From NCBI GenBank assembly GCA_012845835.1, contig JABAKD010000028.1:4957090-5021089 (forward strand): a stretch of 64,000 nt of DNA, given 5' to 3'. The notes under the pieces are model-generated. The model had not been told where the DNA came from. It did not search any database and saw nothing but the letters and a program-made list of their open reading frames with translations. The translations under genes were made by a program, and so were the position numbers. Each line of letters starts with the position of its first letter. Position 1 is the first letter of the stretch. This document shows, piece by piece, positions 21,925 through 34,188 of this stretch. Source of the stretch: Undaria pinnatifida. Taxonomy: Eukaryota; Sar; Phaeophyceae; Laminariales; Alariaceae.

Positions 21925-24019
21925 TCTGACAAAATAGTTTAAACCACATTCATTCATGATCTCCGCCGTTGAAGCAGACGATGACACAAAGCCCCAAATT
22001 TCATCATTTATTTCATACTAATTCAAGAAACAAATGTTTTCCGACGTCGAACTAAGTAATATGCGGCATAAAACCCGATGTCGATCACTCATAACCATCC
22101 CAATACATTATTAATAGAACAAAACCAAGAAAAACCGAGGAAGCAAGAAACCTATGCACAAAGGCAACCTACCAGGTAGGTATGTTTATTTGACCAAACA
22201 CCTCAACTCAATCTCTCCTCTCTGCCTCTTCTGTTTGTGCTGATATTAGTAGTCTAACTGAAGGCCCTCACCTCAAGAAAATATCATCGTAGAGGGCTGA
22301 CATAGTTTCATCTTCCAACCAGGTGTGCGTGGCCGGAAATTGCTCTCGCAGCACCTTCCACGAGTGGCCCAACCCCTGGACAAACGGTAGGCAAAAAAAT
22401 GTCTTTTTACGCCTGTACGTAATCTTGAGGAGCTTAGACTACCCCCCTGTCCGGGAAAAAGTACCCCGCGTTATTTCCACGTGTTGTGTATAGGTTCGTC
22501 TCCCAAAACGTTATTATCATGTACTTGGGGCTTGCTGTGGAGTGCTCTACGCAGATAATCCATACCGTAGCCTTAGTCCACCACTCTATCGCGCAGTCTG
22601 GGGGGTAACCGATCACCACTCTTGACGAAAAATGTAAGGACCGTTGGATACTTTGACATAGTCGGGAGATCCGCAATTATGGTCGGGGTACTAATAATAT
22701 GTATACACTACGGACCTTACGTTTCCGCCCTTTTTGGCATTCGTCTGTTCAGTAAGGGGTTTTCGGGCACGCCCATGTCTTACACGCAACCTGCAGGCTT
22801 TCTTTGAAAATGTCAACCTTTGTTTGCGTGTAGCACCACAGTAGGTTTATATATGATTCGGAAATAGATATTAGAATATTAAAATACACGTATATATCCA
22901 TCTGAGGTGAATCTATTGTTTTCCGAGGTTTCTTACACGAAACATCGTTTTTGAATATAACTGAAGGTGCAACTCGACCAAAAAAACTCATGGGCTAGGT
23001 ATGAATTAAATATGAATACTGCGAAATAGAAAATGGCCTACCTGGTATTATTTTTTTTTTCCCGACGATTTTGGGTGAAGGAGTCCCGTCATTCAAAAAA
23101 CGGTTTAGCCAAAAAAAGGTATACCTCTATCGTAGCAAGCCTCCTGACCAAGTGCATCATGAACTTAAACGTTGATCAATCATAAACACTTCCATAAATA
23201 GAAAAAAACACACCAAGGAAAACAAGATACCCGCACCTGTTTCCGCCTGAACCAACGACACAATGTATCCTGCTACCACACCGAACCCAAACGCAGGGGT
23301 CATGGGCTTACATGACCAAGTGCACCACGAACTTCAACGTTGGTCACTCATAAACACTCCCATTTATAGAAAGAACACCAAGGAAAACAATACAACCGTA
23401 CCTCTTTCCGCTTGATTGAACCAACAACACAATATACCCTGTAAAGCTACCACACGGAACCATATCGCAGGGGTCATGGGCTTACCTTCTGGAGCTGAAG
23501 CGGCTGTCCTTCGATCGTGGATCGTTGTAACCACGCTGGGGGAGATGCCCACCTCACGAAAACTCCGAGAGCAGCTTCCTTGTCGCCTCTCATTCCACGA
23601 TACATGGCCAGCGCCGGGTGCTCAGAACCCTGCCAAGATGGAAAGAGTCAAATAGCACATTGAGGGTAAGTTATTTGCCATCGCACAATATACAACATGT
23701 CGTTCAACGCCGATCACATAAAAAAGCAAACATGCCCGTGAATAAAAAAGAAGAAAACCAACTGAAATCAAACAATGAAACCTAGTCTATACATAAACGG
23801 TTCTACTTGAATTAATACTACTTGTTTTCGGCGTACGACAATGCGCAATCACGATCTTTAACGCCTATAATTGACAGACATTATATATAAGAAGAATAAC
23901 GAGGGAAACCAGAACGGAAAATTATATGCTGTACATACGGAGCCTTACTTAGCAAGTGCGTTGTTGTTGGAGAGACGGCGCTACGAATGCCATTGATACT
24001 GTAGTGAACAATTAGTGCA
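21925..24019. other. Gene-free stretch
   Basis: I see only short ORFs. Two related segments of about 170 bp near 23140 and 23310 (GACCAAGTGCAYCAYGAACT..CACTCATAAACAC) form a diverged direct repeat ending in CGCAGGGGTCATGGGCTTAC. Partner: 54700-56813, with the same repeat near 55940 and 56110. Confidence 0.5.
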
Positions 24020-25675
24020 TCACATGGACAAAAAAGGAGGAGGAAACCTCACGTTTACATATCCAGTGTTTGGGTACAGCTCCACCGCCTCCGTCAAAAT
24101 CCACCGCACGGCTGCCCTCTCCGAAGCACAACACACCACCGTTATACCGTCCACGCTAGCTTCGATAACGCCCCTCCAACCCCGCTCCGGGATCTCCATC
24201 CTGTCCGATTCCATTAGATCCATCACTGCGAAAGACCTAGCAACCCTTGACCAGTTTACGGCATCCAATGGGGCAGCTACCGCCGCCTCTGGCGCCGGGG
24301 GAAGGGGTGCGATTGGGAGCGCCGGAGGCAGTGGCGCAGCAGGAGACTCGAATCGCGGAAGAGCAGCGGGAATGACCAACCGTTGAAAATCAGGAATGAT
24401 CATTGCAGGTACGATAGGAGGGTCCAGAACAACTGCACCCCCGAGTACAGCAGCCGCCGGGGGTTCCAACGGGGCTTCCGCAGGTAGAATCCCGAGCGGC
24501 GCGGCAACAGGGTCCAGAAGCAGTGGTGCCAACGGTTGTTCCAACAGCGGTGCCGCAGGAAGGATCCTCAGCGGTGCAACAGGCGGTCCCAACAATAGCG
24601 CGGCGGCAGGAAGGATCAGTAGCGGAGTGGCAGGAAGGATCAGCAGCGGTGCAGCCGGTTGTTCCAAATGACGAGCATCAGGTAGGATCATGAGCCGAGC
24701 AGCTGGAGCCCCCAACAGCCGCGGTACGGCCGGTTGGTCCAATAGCAGCGGTGCAGCTGGAAGGATCATGCGCGGAGAAACAGCTGGGGGTCCCAATAGG
24801 AGCAGAGCATCAGCGGCTGGAGGCCCCAGCGGTAGCGGAGCAGTAGCGCGAGATCTCGCCTTCAGCAGATCAGTAAGTATTTCTAGCAGCGAAACAGCAA
24901 GAACTTCGAAGAGATGATGAGCCATACGCCGCAACAGGAGTCCAGCAAGAACGTTCAAGAGCTGAGCAGTAACAGGTGCCAGCCACGGCGCAACAATACG
25001 CCCCACTAGGAGCACCGCAGAAAATATGACAAGCAGCGCAGTAGATAGCGCCAACCTTTGAGCAGCAGCAGGGGTTTCCGGTGGAAGAATCTCGACTCCG
25101 AGCACAGCAGCCGCCGCCGCAGGCAAGAGGCTCAGGGGAGGCCATGGAGCCGCGGGCGTTTCAAGCAAAGTCAACATCACCGGGGAGGAAGCAGGGAGCA
25201 AGACAAAGTTGGGATTCACCATCGGTGACCAATGCGCCGCAGGAACTGTTCGATCTATAAGTGCCGGCGCTGCAGCGGAGTCTTCGATGAAGAGTGATTC
25301 TCTGATTTCCACTGTCTCGTCCCGTCGACATCCTATAAATGGCAAGATCATCCAGATAATCAGTTGCGACCAAGCGTCCCGCAGTATCCAGAAGATGTCG
25401 GTGGTTAACCGTAAAATGCGGCGGCGACGACGGTTACTCCTGCTGTTCGGGTTGACAAGGCGGTAGCGGTAGCGACCGAATCTCCGGTGCCTCCTTCCGA
25501 AGAGCAGGGCCCGAATGTGGTGCGCGGTGATGATGTGGCACATGTACAGAAGCGCGTTCCAGTAAGGCATCATGAACTGATTCGGTGGAGCAGCAGGCTC
25601 CCGATCAAACCTCACCCACTCGAAGCCCTCATTTCCCGCTTGAGCGGCCTGGTGGAAAGCGAGCCCGGTTGGCAC
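24020..25675 (-). CDS. Ala/Leu/Pro-rich membrane-type protein, 552 codons (copy 1)
   Basis: This is the longest credible ORF. It is open from a strong acceptor (TTTTTTCCCCGCTGCTGCC..CTCCAG) and has no ATG at its start, so it is probably the last exon of a spliced gene; the frame extends to 25822 only in this copy. In order: a charged N-terminus with FGRRHRRFGRYRYR, a hydrophobic segment IFWILRDAWSQLIIWMILPF, a long hydrophobic region near residues 215-295 (LALSTALLVIFSAVLLVG onward), and an irregular repeat of PAAPLLILPAAPLLLGPPA type (about 310-470). A distinct C-terminal domain follows (VNWSRVARSFAVMDLMES to YPNTGYVNVRF). Copy 2 keeps the full frame. About 40 residues differ, mostly in the repeat and hydrophobic parts, with very few in the last 75 residues. 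No family is recognised. Confidence 0.6.
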   Translation of the reverse strand: MPTGLAFHQAAQAGNEGFEWVRFDREPAAPPNQFMMPYWNALLYMCHIITAHHIRALLFGRRHRRFGRYRYRLVNPNSRSNRRRRRILRLTTDIFWILRDAWSQLIIWMILPFIGCRRDETVEIRESLFIEDSAAAPALIDRTVPAAHWSPMVNPNFVLLPASSPVMLTLLETPAAPWPPLSLLPAAAAAVLGVEILPPETPAAAQRLALSTALLVIFSAVLLVGRIVAPWLAPVTAQLLNVLAGLLLRRMAHHLFEVLAVSLLEILTDLLKARSRATAPLPLGPPAADALLLLGPPAVSPRMILPAAPLLLDQPAVPRLLGAPAARLMILPDARHLEQPAAPLLILPATPLLILPAAALLLGPPVAPLRILPAAPLLEQPLAPLLLDPVAAPLGILPAEAPLEPPAAAVLGGAVVLDPPIVPAMIIPDFQRLVIPAALPRFESPAAPLPPALPIAPLPPAPEAAVAAPLDAVNWSRVARSFAVMDLMESDRMEIPERGWRGVIEASVDGITVVCCASERAAVRWILTEAVELYPNTGYVNVRFPPPFLSM

Positions 25676-25775
25676 CTGGAGCGAGGCAGCAGCGGGGAAA
25701 AAACAATACGTGCCTTGAAAACTATGAAAAGCTTGTCCTACAAAATGCGTTGGTTCGTTACCACATGGAACGTCA

Positions 25776-26078
25776 ATGACTGGGGGGGGGGGGGGGGAGG
25801 GGAGGAACAACACCCCACACAAAATTGAAGAACGCGGGATTGTTCATAATATCAGCACTACTACTTATCTTCTCAGTGTCAGCGTCGGGCGAAACACCGC
25901 ATGCCCACCCTGTCGTAGAATGTGCAACTTCCAAGCAGCTTTCACTCCGAAAGCATGGGTATGCAGGCAGTGCGGTCGAGACGTCAAGAACTCGTGAAAG
26001 GGCACACGCCGCCATTTGGACACACGGCGCCATAAACAAAGCGTCCCCAATCCGATGTTTGCACGAAAAACAAACCAT
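25776..26078 (-). CDS. Candidate upstream exon, ATG-started (copy 1)
   Basis: This is an ATG-started frame of 101 codons lying just upstream of the long ORF on the same strand: MVCFSCKHRIGDALFMAP, then ALSRVLDVSTALPAYPCF. Copy 2 keeps the ATG and frame up to a G/C run. It could hold the first exon of the long gene, but no donor of the right phase is convincing. The opposite strand has a frame with a signal-peptide-like start (LFIISALLLIFSVSASGE), without an ATG. Confidence 0.3.
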
Positions 26079-27327
26079 TGTCGAGGGATTATTTATTCGG
26101 TGTGAATATAGTTCAAATGTGTATAGTCTAGACTACATGTTATGTTGTTTACTGAAAATGTTTATTTGTAGCATCGGAATGTGTTTGACCTTTTTTGCCG
26201 GGATCCTCTGATCCGCGTTAAACCCCTTTACCACTGCATCCCGTTGTATTTGAGGCAATACACTCGGAAACAAGTAGGAGAACATTATTGGAATGAAAAA
26301 AGGAATACATCGGATGGGAATGAGGCCGAAAGTAGACTTGTCTTGCTCAACTTCAGCTCAACTTCAACAACAATTGTTTCGGAACTCCAGTGTTGCGGTA
26401 TTACAGTATTACCCCCCTCTTTTTGTTACTGGGTTTGGACAGCTTTCAATCATATTTGTTGAACGTTTTACTTCAACTGGTGTTTACCATCCGGTGATGC
26501 GTTGGCAACGGTCGCTCATAACGCATTCAAGGAAGGCTTCCAAGGGGGGTCGCAAAAAAGGAAACCTACGCACGAAGGCTATACCCTCTTTCTGCTGATA
26601 TCGCGAGCGACCCCTACTCTGGCTTTATTTACCAACAGCTCAACGGCTGTGGGTATTACGAAACTAACAACAGTAAAAACGAATGTATTCGGTTCGTGTA
26701 AATGGCCCTGAGCAGCTAAACGTATGACCCTCATCTGACCATAGTCTTGGTCGCCAGGTTGAACGTAAGTCGGCGTGTTGCGCTTCGTGAAGAGTACTTA
26801 GCTGACACCTAGAACAGCATTGCTAGCGAGGTCGATGCTACTAATAACACGGTAGTAGTCGTGTACCTAAAATATCTGAGGTCTTTTTCCACATACCCCG
26901 TCCGAAAACTGAGTGATCAGTTATAGGCCGGAAAAGTGGCTTATATTTGTGCCATGACTGGCACCAAGTGTAAAACGTTTCTTCTAGCCGTACAAAAAAG
27001 ATCACCCCGTTAAAAAGACATTGGTTAGTTTCGCAGTTGGGGAGCGATGATGCCGTTCAGATGTAAATCGACTATCCGTCCATAATGCAGCAGTTGTACC
27101 TAAATATGAAGTCGATCCATGTTGTAGACTAGACATTTTTGAATACCGTTTTGGCTTGTACACAACTGTCAACAGCAGAGACAAGGTATCTTCGCCATCC
27201 ACTACGGCTGTCTGCTGTTTCGTCAAGCCGGAGACTTGCATAGAGGTAGTAATGAAAGATTACCCCCCCCCCTCCCCCCCCTCGCCCCGCCGTAACCTTC
27301 CTTCGTCACCCTCCGCCCCTTCCGGAG
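26079..27327. other. Junction between copies 1 and 2, no gene established
   Basis: The boundary between units (near 26351) shows no special sequence. The palindrome TAGTCTAGACTA is at 26124-26135, with its partner near 58917. The junction between copies 2 and 3 (near 59143) is equally unmarked. Confidence 0.5.
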
Positions 27328-27645
27328 TTAAAAGCGCACTTCGTGCAGGAAGTCTAATTCACCTCCTCTCCTACTATTTGCAGGGTGTCCCACGAATGCA
27401 TCAACTACCTCTTGAGAGGTGCTGCCAGTGGACATGTCGACATTCGTGTCGATACCGCTAGGAGCACTCTTTGTTGCCTCATCCACCGTCATCAGGATTG
27501 GCAGCTCACTGAACACCTCACGCATGTTGTCCAGAGCCTCGGAGTTTCCGTCGTCGACGCCGACCAGGACGAAGACACCAGACACGCTGACGTTGGGAGG
27601 AGGGGTGGAGGAGGTTCGTCCCGGCAAGTTGGCAATCTTAACCAT
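27328..27645 (-). CDS. Candidate exon, unknown protein (copy 2)
   Basis: This is the partner of 1191-1508, with the same length, ATG and stop. It differs by eight residues (for example R4I, L8P, G28V, H33N, A34S, G43E). The frame is intact in all three copies, which favours coding, but the high share of replacement changes suggests weak or no constraint on this paralogue. The plus strand again has an overlapping open frame. Confidence 0.33.
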   Translation of the reverse strand: MVKIANLPGRTSSTPPPNVSVSGVFVLVGVDDGNSEALDNMREVFSELPILMTVDEATKSAPSGIDTNVDMSTGSTSQEVVDAFVGHPANSRRGGELDFLHEVRF

Positions 27646-29032
27646 GCTGGCATCGGTGGAGATGACGTTTTTGCTCTTAGACCTGCATGCAATATGGATA
27701 CAAAGAACGACCTGTTTGGACTATTCTTCTGCAATAAAAAAGTTGTATACTTTATTTCCTTTTTCTTTTTGGCAAGAATATCAGTAGCAACAGGAGGTGG
27801 GTAATCCTAAATCAGGCAATTTCATGGGGACAAAACACCGGGAACGATTCGCATTTCTTTTGCAGGGAATTTTGCTTTAGCGGCCAGAAAAAACTAGCAA
27901 ACAGGGAAACAGGAAACTTAGGATAAACCGTCGTCGGATAATAATGTCGCTTAGCCGCAGGCATTCAGCCAGGTCAAGGGGCAGCGTAGATGGGATATTG
28001 CGGAGGCGCAAATCTCCCGGGGGGGGGGTATGTGCGGAATCTTTCACGGGTGGCGTACTGCAATGCACGATACGAACGATGTTAATCTATGGGTCATCGT
28101 AGGAAGCATCCTTACCTTTTACCAATGGCAACACTGATCTGACACTTATTGCAATTATGTTATCCGCGACTACGTGCTTTTAGCTCTAAAGTGGAAAAGG
28201 TGAGGCGACGACCGGTAGCAGAGGAAAAGAGAGGTGTGAGAACACTTGTCATCAACAGCAGCATTGAACGGGGTTATCGAGGGACTAAACATTTTTAGTG
28301 AATAGGCGAAGGACTACGAGCTCATCGACACATTTTACAGAATTACAACATGCCGAGCACCGTGGGGAATCGAGGGAAGGGGGTCTGAAAAATTAATTAT
28401 CGTGACGACGAGCAGCGCTGAATCTCACTAACAGGGAACATGAAATGAAGAGCGCAATACAGAGGGGAGACCATTCGATGTATACCGCGGGCGGGGGTGA
28501 GCCTAGGCACAGGATGTAAACTGAACTCTATTATTCAAGAAATGGCAAAGTCGACCGTTTGTTAGACTACAAACATTCTCCGGAGTACACCACAGCATCA
28601 AATCCCCCAAAGCGCTCACCTAACGCGCCGACCCCCGACTGCATTGCACTGCCATTAAAGGACGAACACTGAAGAGCTCTAGTCTATACCGTAAGGAAAA
28701 ATTACTTTTACTTAAAAGATAGTTTAAGTTTAACCCTGTCGCAATCAATGTCATGGCCTATTAATAGCCACGAAACGAATCATAACGCACAACCAAGAAA
28801 AGGTATTACAGCGATATTGGCATAAGGAATCGCGAAGTTCCGTGTGATCCCACTTGGGTTGCACCGCGTGCACGGTACTGTCATCATATCGAATATATAT
28901 CTGTAGATTATTTTGACCGTACCTGGTCAATCATGTTGGTCTTTACCCCCAACCTGATGAATTCACCCCTGCGAAACAACAGTGTATCCTGGTGTACTGG
29001 GGACAACTACATGGAATCAACAATTCATACTC

Positions 29033-29056
29033 AAACCGAACCGAACCGAACCGAAC
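29033..29056. repeat. Short (GAACC) stub, copy 2
   Basis: Four to five units sit at the original left flank of the array. A 238-bp unique insert separates them from the main array at 29295-29617. Confidence 0.9.
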
Positions 29057-29294
29057 AGAAGCAAGAGTCATCCCTGCACTTTTTTGGCCAAACGTTTCCG
29101 GCCGGTTGAGCTCCTCAAGCATCGGCTAGCAAAGTGATATTTTTATGAACATATTTGTTTTAGCACTAGCGAATAGAACGCTGGTCGGGGTACACGAACG
29201 AATGTCTCCGAACACAACTTTTTAATGAGATGTTCAACTCCTCACCATATTGGTAGCTCCGAAACTTCTGCCGCTTCCTTAGCTGGGGGTCAGT
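29057..29294. other. 238-bp unique insert inside the pentamer array, copy 2
   Basis: This sequence is absent from the arrays of copies 1 and 3 and has GAACC units on both sides. It holds no ORF of note and no obvious terminal inverted repeat. It could be filler DNA from break repair or an unrecognised insertion. Confidence 0.7.
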
Positions 29295-29617
29295 GCCGAA
29301 CCGAACCAAACCGAACCAAACCGAACCGAACCGAACCGAACCGAACCGAACCGAACCGAACCGAACCGAACCGAACCGAACCGAACCGAACCGAACCGAA
29401 CCGAACCGAACCGAACCGAACCGAACCGAACCGAACCGAACCGAACCGAACCGAACCGAACCGAACCGAACCGAACCGAACCGAACCGAACCGAACCGAA
29501 CCGAACCGAACCGAACCGAACCGAACCGAACCGAACCGAACCGAACCGAACCGAACCGAACCGAACCGAACCGAACCGAACCGAACCGAACCGAACCGAA
29601 CCGAACCGAACCAAACC
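29295..29617. repeat. (GAACC)n pentanucleotide array, copy 2
   Basis: This is about 64 nearly pure units with a few GAACCAAACC variants at both edges. It is the shortest of the three arrays. Confidence 0.97.
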
Positions 29618-30229
29618 GCACCCACCCTTACCGCATTTTACTCTCTAATTGAAGTTATACCGGTTGGCAGTCATCGTGTGGTCATCATTCAGTAAGGATG
29701 ATGTGTATAGTACCGTTTTCAAACTAATAATTCGCGAGAAGATGCGTCAGCTCACTCACGTGTCATTAACCGCATGGTCCCCCCACCATGCCACAGATGT
29801 TCGGGTAGTAATCGCCGCTCCGAGAAGTAGCACGGTGGCAGACGCCGAGGTGAAGGCTAGCCTTTTCATACCGCCTTAGTTACTATTTTTTGATGTACCA
29901 AAATATTATCAAGCATGAAATACCGGGTAGGAACGAGAGAGGGAGTTGAGAGAGAAGCTTCGGTCATTTGTTAGAATATGTACAACGAGAACGTTGAGGT
30001 CGAAACAAGAATCTCTACAGTGTTACGAATAAGAACAACAGAGAAATAACAAATAAGAGCACGGCGCCTATCTGAACATATGAAACAAACTAGTTGTGGC
30101 CGAAAAAGGTAAACTGCACGAAATAGGGATACAGCTTGAAGTGAAGGAATGACAAGAACAAACAGGCCATGCCATGGCCACCTGTGAAGGTAAGCAGCAA
30201 AGATAATGGCGTGGGCTGGATTTCCTATT

Positions 30230-30365
30230 GTAAGACTGAGATGTGCACGAGCTTAAGCAAAACGTGAGCAGACGTTTTTCATCGGCAGTCTCCTGCAAGT
30301 AGCGTTCCGGCGTTCTAATTGCGTGTTGTTCCAACACGGCGTGCATGAGTACCATGGCAAGATAT
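30230..30365 (-). pseudogene. Frameshifted partner of the 4.2-kb exon (copy 2)
   Basis: The first ATG has become ATA, a net +2 shift follows the QET codons, and the CAG/GTAATC donor reads ATAG/GAAATC. The remaining frame (30068-30355) differs from copy 1 after about 27 residues. Confidence 0.4.
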
Positions 30366-30926
30366 ATTGTTCATTGGAACATGGACTCTGCAGTCCATTG
30401 GTATCTATTTAATTCGTAGCCACAGCCTTGAGTAAAGTAAGTATCTTAATCTAAATGCAGAGGAATACGATATGCGGGGAGTCTCGGTTTGTCAGTTCCC
30501 GTCGGTATGTTGTATATTCAATTTGTAACCATTTTCCCACCGTAAGTATCGGGGAATGTTGGAGGGAATATTGCTAGGAACATTACTATAATGCTGTCTG
30601 TCGGAAAGTACAACAGCTCGTAGAGTACATCTGCCCATTGTGCCGTATTGATCAGGTGACGGTCAGCACTACCTCGATCACTCCTTACGTCTTCTTTCAT
30701 CTCTTCACTTCCCCTGCTTTTTTCTTTCGTTCCCATCGTTTGGTCACATACGCGCCACTTTCAAACTTTGTTTCTTCTTCACAAGTGATGTCCACAAACA
30801 ATCCGGTGTCACTTTCGTAACTCTGAGCACAGAGACAGAGCCTCGAGACTTGTAAGTGTTTTAGGTTATGAGCCTCGCCCATTGATCTATATATCTACTG
30901 GCACCACGCAACGGTGTCCCGCTGAG

Positions 30927-31112
30927 GTCGCCAAGTGTTTCCGAGAAGTTGGAGGAAGGGTTTGCATTTCCTAAGGTGCGGAGGAATTTTGGATTTATCT
31001 TCAGGGCGCAAGATCAGCTCGACACAGGAGACGCATCGTATTTACGAGTGCGCCAAGTACATCGGGGATATTCGAGAGAGGAGACTGGTTTCGCGCTTTA
31101 CGCGAGGAGCAG
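30927..31112 (+). CDS. Candidate exon, unknown protein (copy 2)
   Basis: This is a plus-strand open segment of about 62 codons, read from RQVFPRSWRKGLHF through RIYECAKYIGDIRERR to FTRGAG. It ends at a consensus donor, GAGCAG then GTAAGAAC. A possible acceptor, CGCTGAG, lies at its left edge but has a poor pyrimidine tract. No domain is recognised. The partner in copy 1 has stop codons. Confidence 0.35.
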
Positions 31113-31628
31113 GTAAGAACACTGCTAGCACTATATCAAAAGTGTGGCAGAGAGGGATTCCGGGTTCTCGATCACTATCCTACACGTGATGTCGCTATTG
31201 AAACCGTTTCGTCAAGATACCAAGTAGTGTGAAGCACATCAAATATGTTGTCCTCTTGAACATTATGAAATAAGACGAGAATACCAACAGCTGTAGACGC
31301 GCGGCAACGTCATCGGCAAATTGGCCCCAAAGAGGCAATGATCATCTTCAGCTTCTTCTTCGACGTTTACAAGCTATATACATGTGTCAGACTCGGAGAA
31401 ACGGAGCATTCCATCTCCATGGAGCTGTTTTCATGTTTCTACACGTCGAAGTATGTTCTACTGCTATCATGCTACTACGCGCACAGCAAGGTCTAGACTG
31501 CTGTCAAGCTAAATGCAAACGGCAAGATTAACGACCATCATCACGGAGAAACTACTCCAAATTCAATCATGCGTCATTCAGGGATCTCTGATATTCTGGA
31601 AGGGCGACCACGTCCCGAACCCGAATAT

Positions 31629-31796
31629 ATTCGCCCTCGACCGTCTATGGCGAGAATACCTACATGAGCTGTTACACGCAGCCAGGACGTAATCGAATTG
31701 GGCACTTAGTCTGGCACGGGGGAAACACCGCCAACCGATACATTTTCAACTACACAGCCTGGCGAGGGAGCAACACCTCTCGTAGACCCGGAATAT
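31629..31796. mobile_element. 168-bp insertion with 9-bp flanking repeat, copy 2
   Basis: This is absent from copy 1, where the site reads CCCGAACCCAATTATG. In copy 2, CCCGAATAT (31620-31628) recurs as CCCGGAATAT at the right end (31787-31796), consistent with a 9-10 bp target duplication. A partial inverted match (TCGCCCTCG near the left, GGCGAGGGAG near the right) could be degenerate ends. A 9-bp duplication is typical of Mutator-like elements, but the family cannot be proven here. Confidence 0.5.
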
Positions 31797-31901
31797 TTAC
31801 CTACATCGTCTTCATCTGTAGTCGGTTCTGTGCTAACAACAGAGAGGCGTCCGAACGTGTGTACATCAGCTGTGGTCCACTAAAACTACACACAGTGTAC
31901 C

Positions 31902-32291
31902 ATGCACAGAACAAACCGACACGGCAACATCACGTTCACGGTTTTGTGGGGGAAAAAAGGCCATCGCTCTTACCCTTGCCTCGGCCTACCACATGGCCAA
32001 TTCGACATAACAACCGTGCTCCAGCCAGCACCACCACCATCGACAACACGCCACCAACTTGTACTCGTCGTACGACGAAAAGTACATCCTTATCACGGCG
32101 ACAGGGTATCGTCGTCATTGCACGCCATCAAACTACAGCACAACAACTGGGACGACGTAATTAGCTTCATCAGCTACCATGTATCGTCAGCGACTACTCG
32201 CACAACGGCAGTACTTGCCACAACAAGTAGTAACGCCATCTACAACAGACGCTACACTCCACTGACCACAACAGCGACATCTCCAATGTAA
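31902..32291 (+). CDS. Thr/Ser-rich ORF of 129 codons (copy 2)
   Basis: This is the partner of 5710-6099, with the same reading frame and two compensating 3-bp indels (GKKQGN to GKKGH, PQYHWGD to LQHNNWDD). It is about 80% identical at the protein level, lower than the DNA identity, so constraint is not evident. Confidence 0.28.
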   Translation: MHRTNRHGNITFTVLWGKKGHRSYPCLGLPHGQFDITTVLQPAPPPSTTRHQLVLVVRRKVHPYHGDRVSSSLHAIKLQHNNWDDVISFISYHVSSATTRTTAVLATTSSNAIYNRRYTPLTTTATSPM

Positions 32292-32788
32292 AAAACGCGA
32301 GGCTCACCTCTGGGAAAAACCCTTAGCGTTGAGCTGAAAAACATAGCACCGCGAATTTAAAGCAAATTACTCGAGAAAAATTATCCCCCTTTTTGATGGA
32401 GACGGACAACATCACCAACTATTATCTCGCACAATGCTAGCTCAAACATCACTAGCACCATAGGCATCAGTATGAAGATGACCGAAGGAATCTCCAGAAA
32501 AGTTTTAGACCAACCCCGTGGTTCGTGAGCTACAAACCAAAGCGTGCAACGAGCTTGGTTGACATTGCAGCACGTAGCGTGAACACCACACGCGATCGGT
32601 GTTTCGTATTTTTTTATTAGGCATTAATCTGTTGAGAACTGGGGACGCAACGGGTTAATTGCACCGCATTTGTATTGCGGGTATGTCAAACACCACCAGC
32701 ACAACCACAAGCCGGCAAACAGCACGCCACGAGCAATACCAAGGCGCAGCCACCACGAGAGAACGGTCGATCATCATCGCTATTATCC

Positions 32789-32825
<37 letters not shown>

Positions 32826-32884
32826 TATGATCATCATGATCATCATCATGATCATCATCATCATGATCGTTATCACCATCATCA
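32789..32884. repeat. (CAT)n with ATGATC interruptions, copy 2
   Basis: Pure CAT repeats are followed by ATGATCATC variants. Because TGATCA is palindromic, the tract could form small hairpins. Confidence 0.9.
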
Positions 32885-34188
32885 AAGAGCTTTCTGCGGC
32901 ACTGTTACGCTCTACCCGAGATCTTGTTCTACACTTTAACAGCTGCGAAGGCATGAGCACGACAGCCTTTTCAGCACCACCGGCAGCAACATCAACAGCA
33001 ACAGCAACACGAACGCGAGCTAGGTTTTTGCCTTTGCTTAATTTCGTTTCTTGGTGTTGACGAGGGTATTGTTTTCTCTTAGTCGACTTCTCCAAGTTTT
33101 CAGTTTTTTCTCAAGGCTTTTAAGTAGTTGTATTTTGGAAGTATTAACAGCAGTTCTTCAGCTCGAAAACATGGTTGAACTGCTTATTATTAGTACTTAT
33201 GAACGTAGTACACCTTAATTTCATTTGAACTGTAGTCAACGACAGCAGCACTAGCACCCATGTTGTACTAATGTACGTACAAGGTTTAACCCGTAGCAAT
33301 ACAACAAGCACCTTATACTCACAGACTGCAGGTGGTACACGTACAATGCAGTATAGCACTGAAGACATGATATGTCCACACTTTCTGTAAGTGGTACGCG
33401 CACAGTGCAGTAAAGCGCTGGATACATGGTAAGTCCAAAATTTCGACTTTGTTCGAATCTTACTATGTGCTCTAGGATTCAATTCAGGGCGCGTAGTAAC
33501 AGTACAGCACATACGTTGTGAAATTTTGTTTTTCTAGGATGTAGCGCACTGATTAAGAAAACAGTAGTACGATTTTAGTTTTTTGTTATACGACTACACC
33601 CGCAGTCTATCACCGTACTATCTGAATTTGTAGACATTTTTCGAGTACGTAGGTACACATCTAAAACTGCATAGTACGCGTTTGCGATGTACTGGACAAG
33701 CGTCCACAGTTTTCTAGTTTCTTCGGGTCATGTAAATCTAGGTATACAATCAGGGGGCGTGTTGCACACCCAGCAGACTGGCTTGCGCTTCTTATCTAGA
33801 TTTTTTCTCGCTGGTGACAACGTCACACGTAGTATTTCGTGACAAGATTGCATCTGTATCACAGCGGTTCATACAACAGATCTGAAGGTGTGGTTCCATT
33901 CGTATTTTGATTGTCTTGAATAACATGATTACATCCATATTGCGGATGTTCATACACGGAAGTCTAAATACGATGCAGGATTTTGTGTTTATTATAAGAG
34001 TGTCAAGTTCCCCTGGTTATTGACTTCTCCTCAAAGGGGGCGCATTGAAACATGAACTCTGCAGCCCACTAGTATATATTTGATTCGTAGCCACTGCCTT
34101 GAGTAAACTAAGTATCTTAATCTAAATACAGAGAAATACAATATGTGGGGTGTCTCGGTTTGTTAGTCCCAGTAGGTATGTTGTATAT

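Noticed and set aside
25825-26211. Secreted protein on the plus strand starting LFIISALLLIFSVSASG
   Set aside because: It has no ATG in either copy and overlaps an ATG-started minus-strand frame. Substitutions do not favour it.
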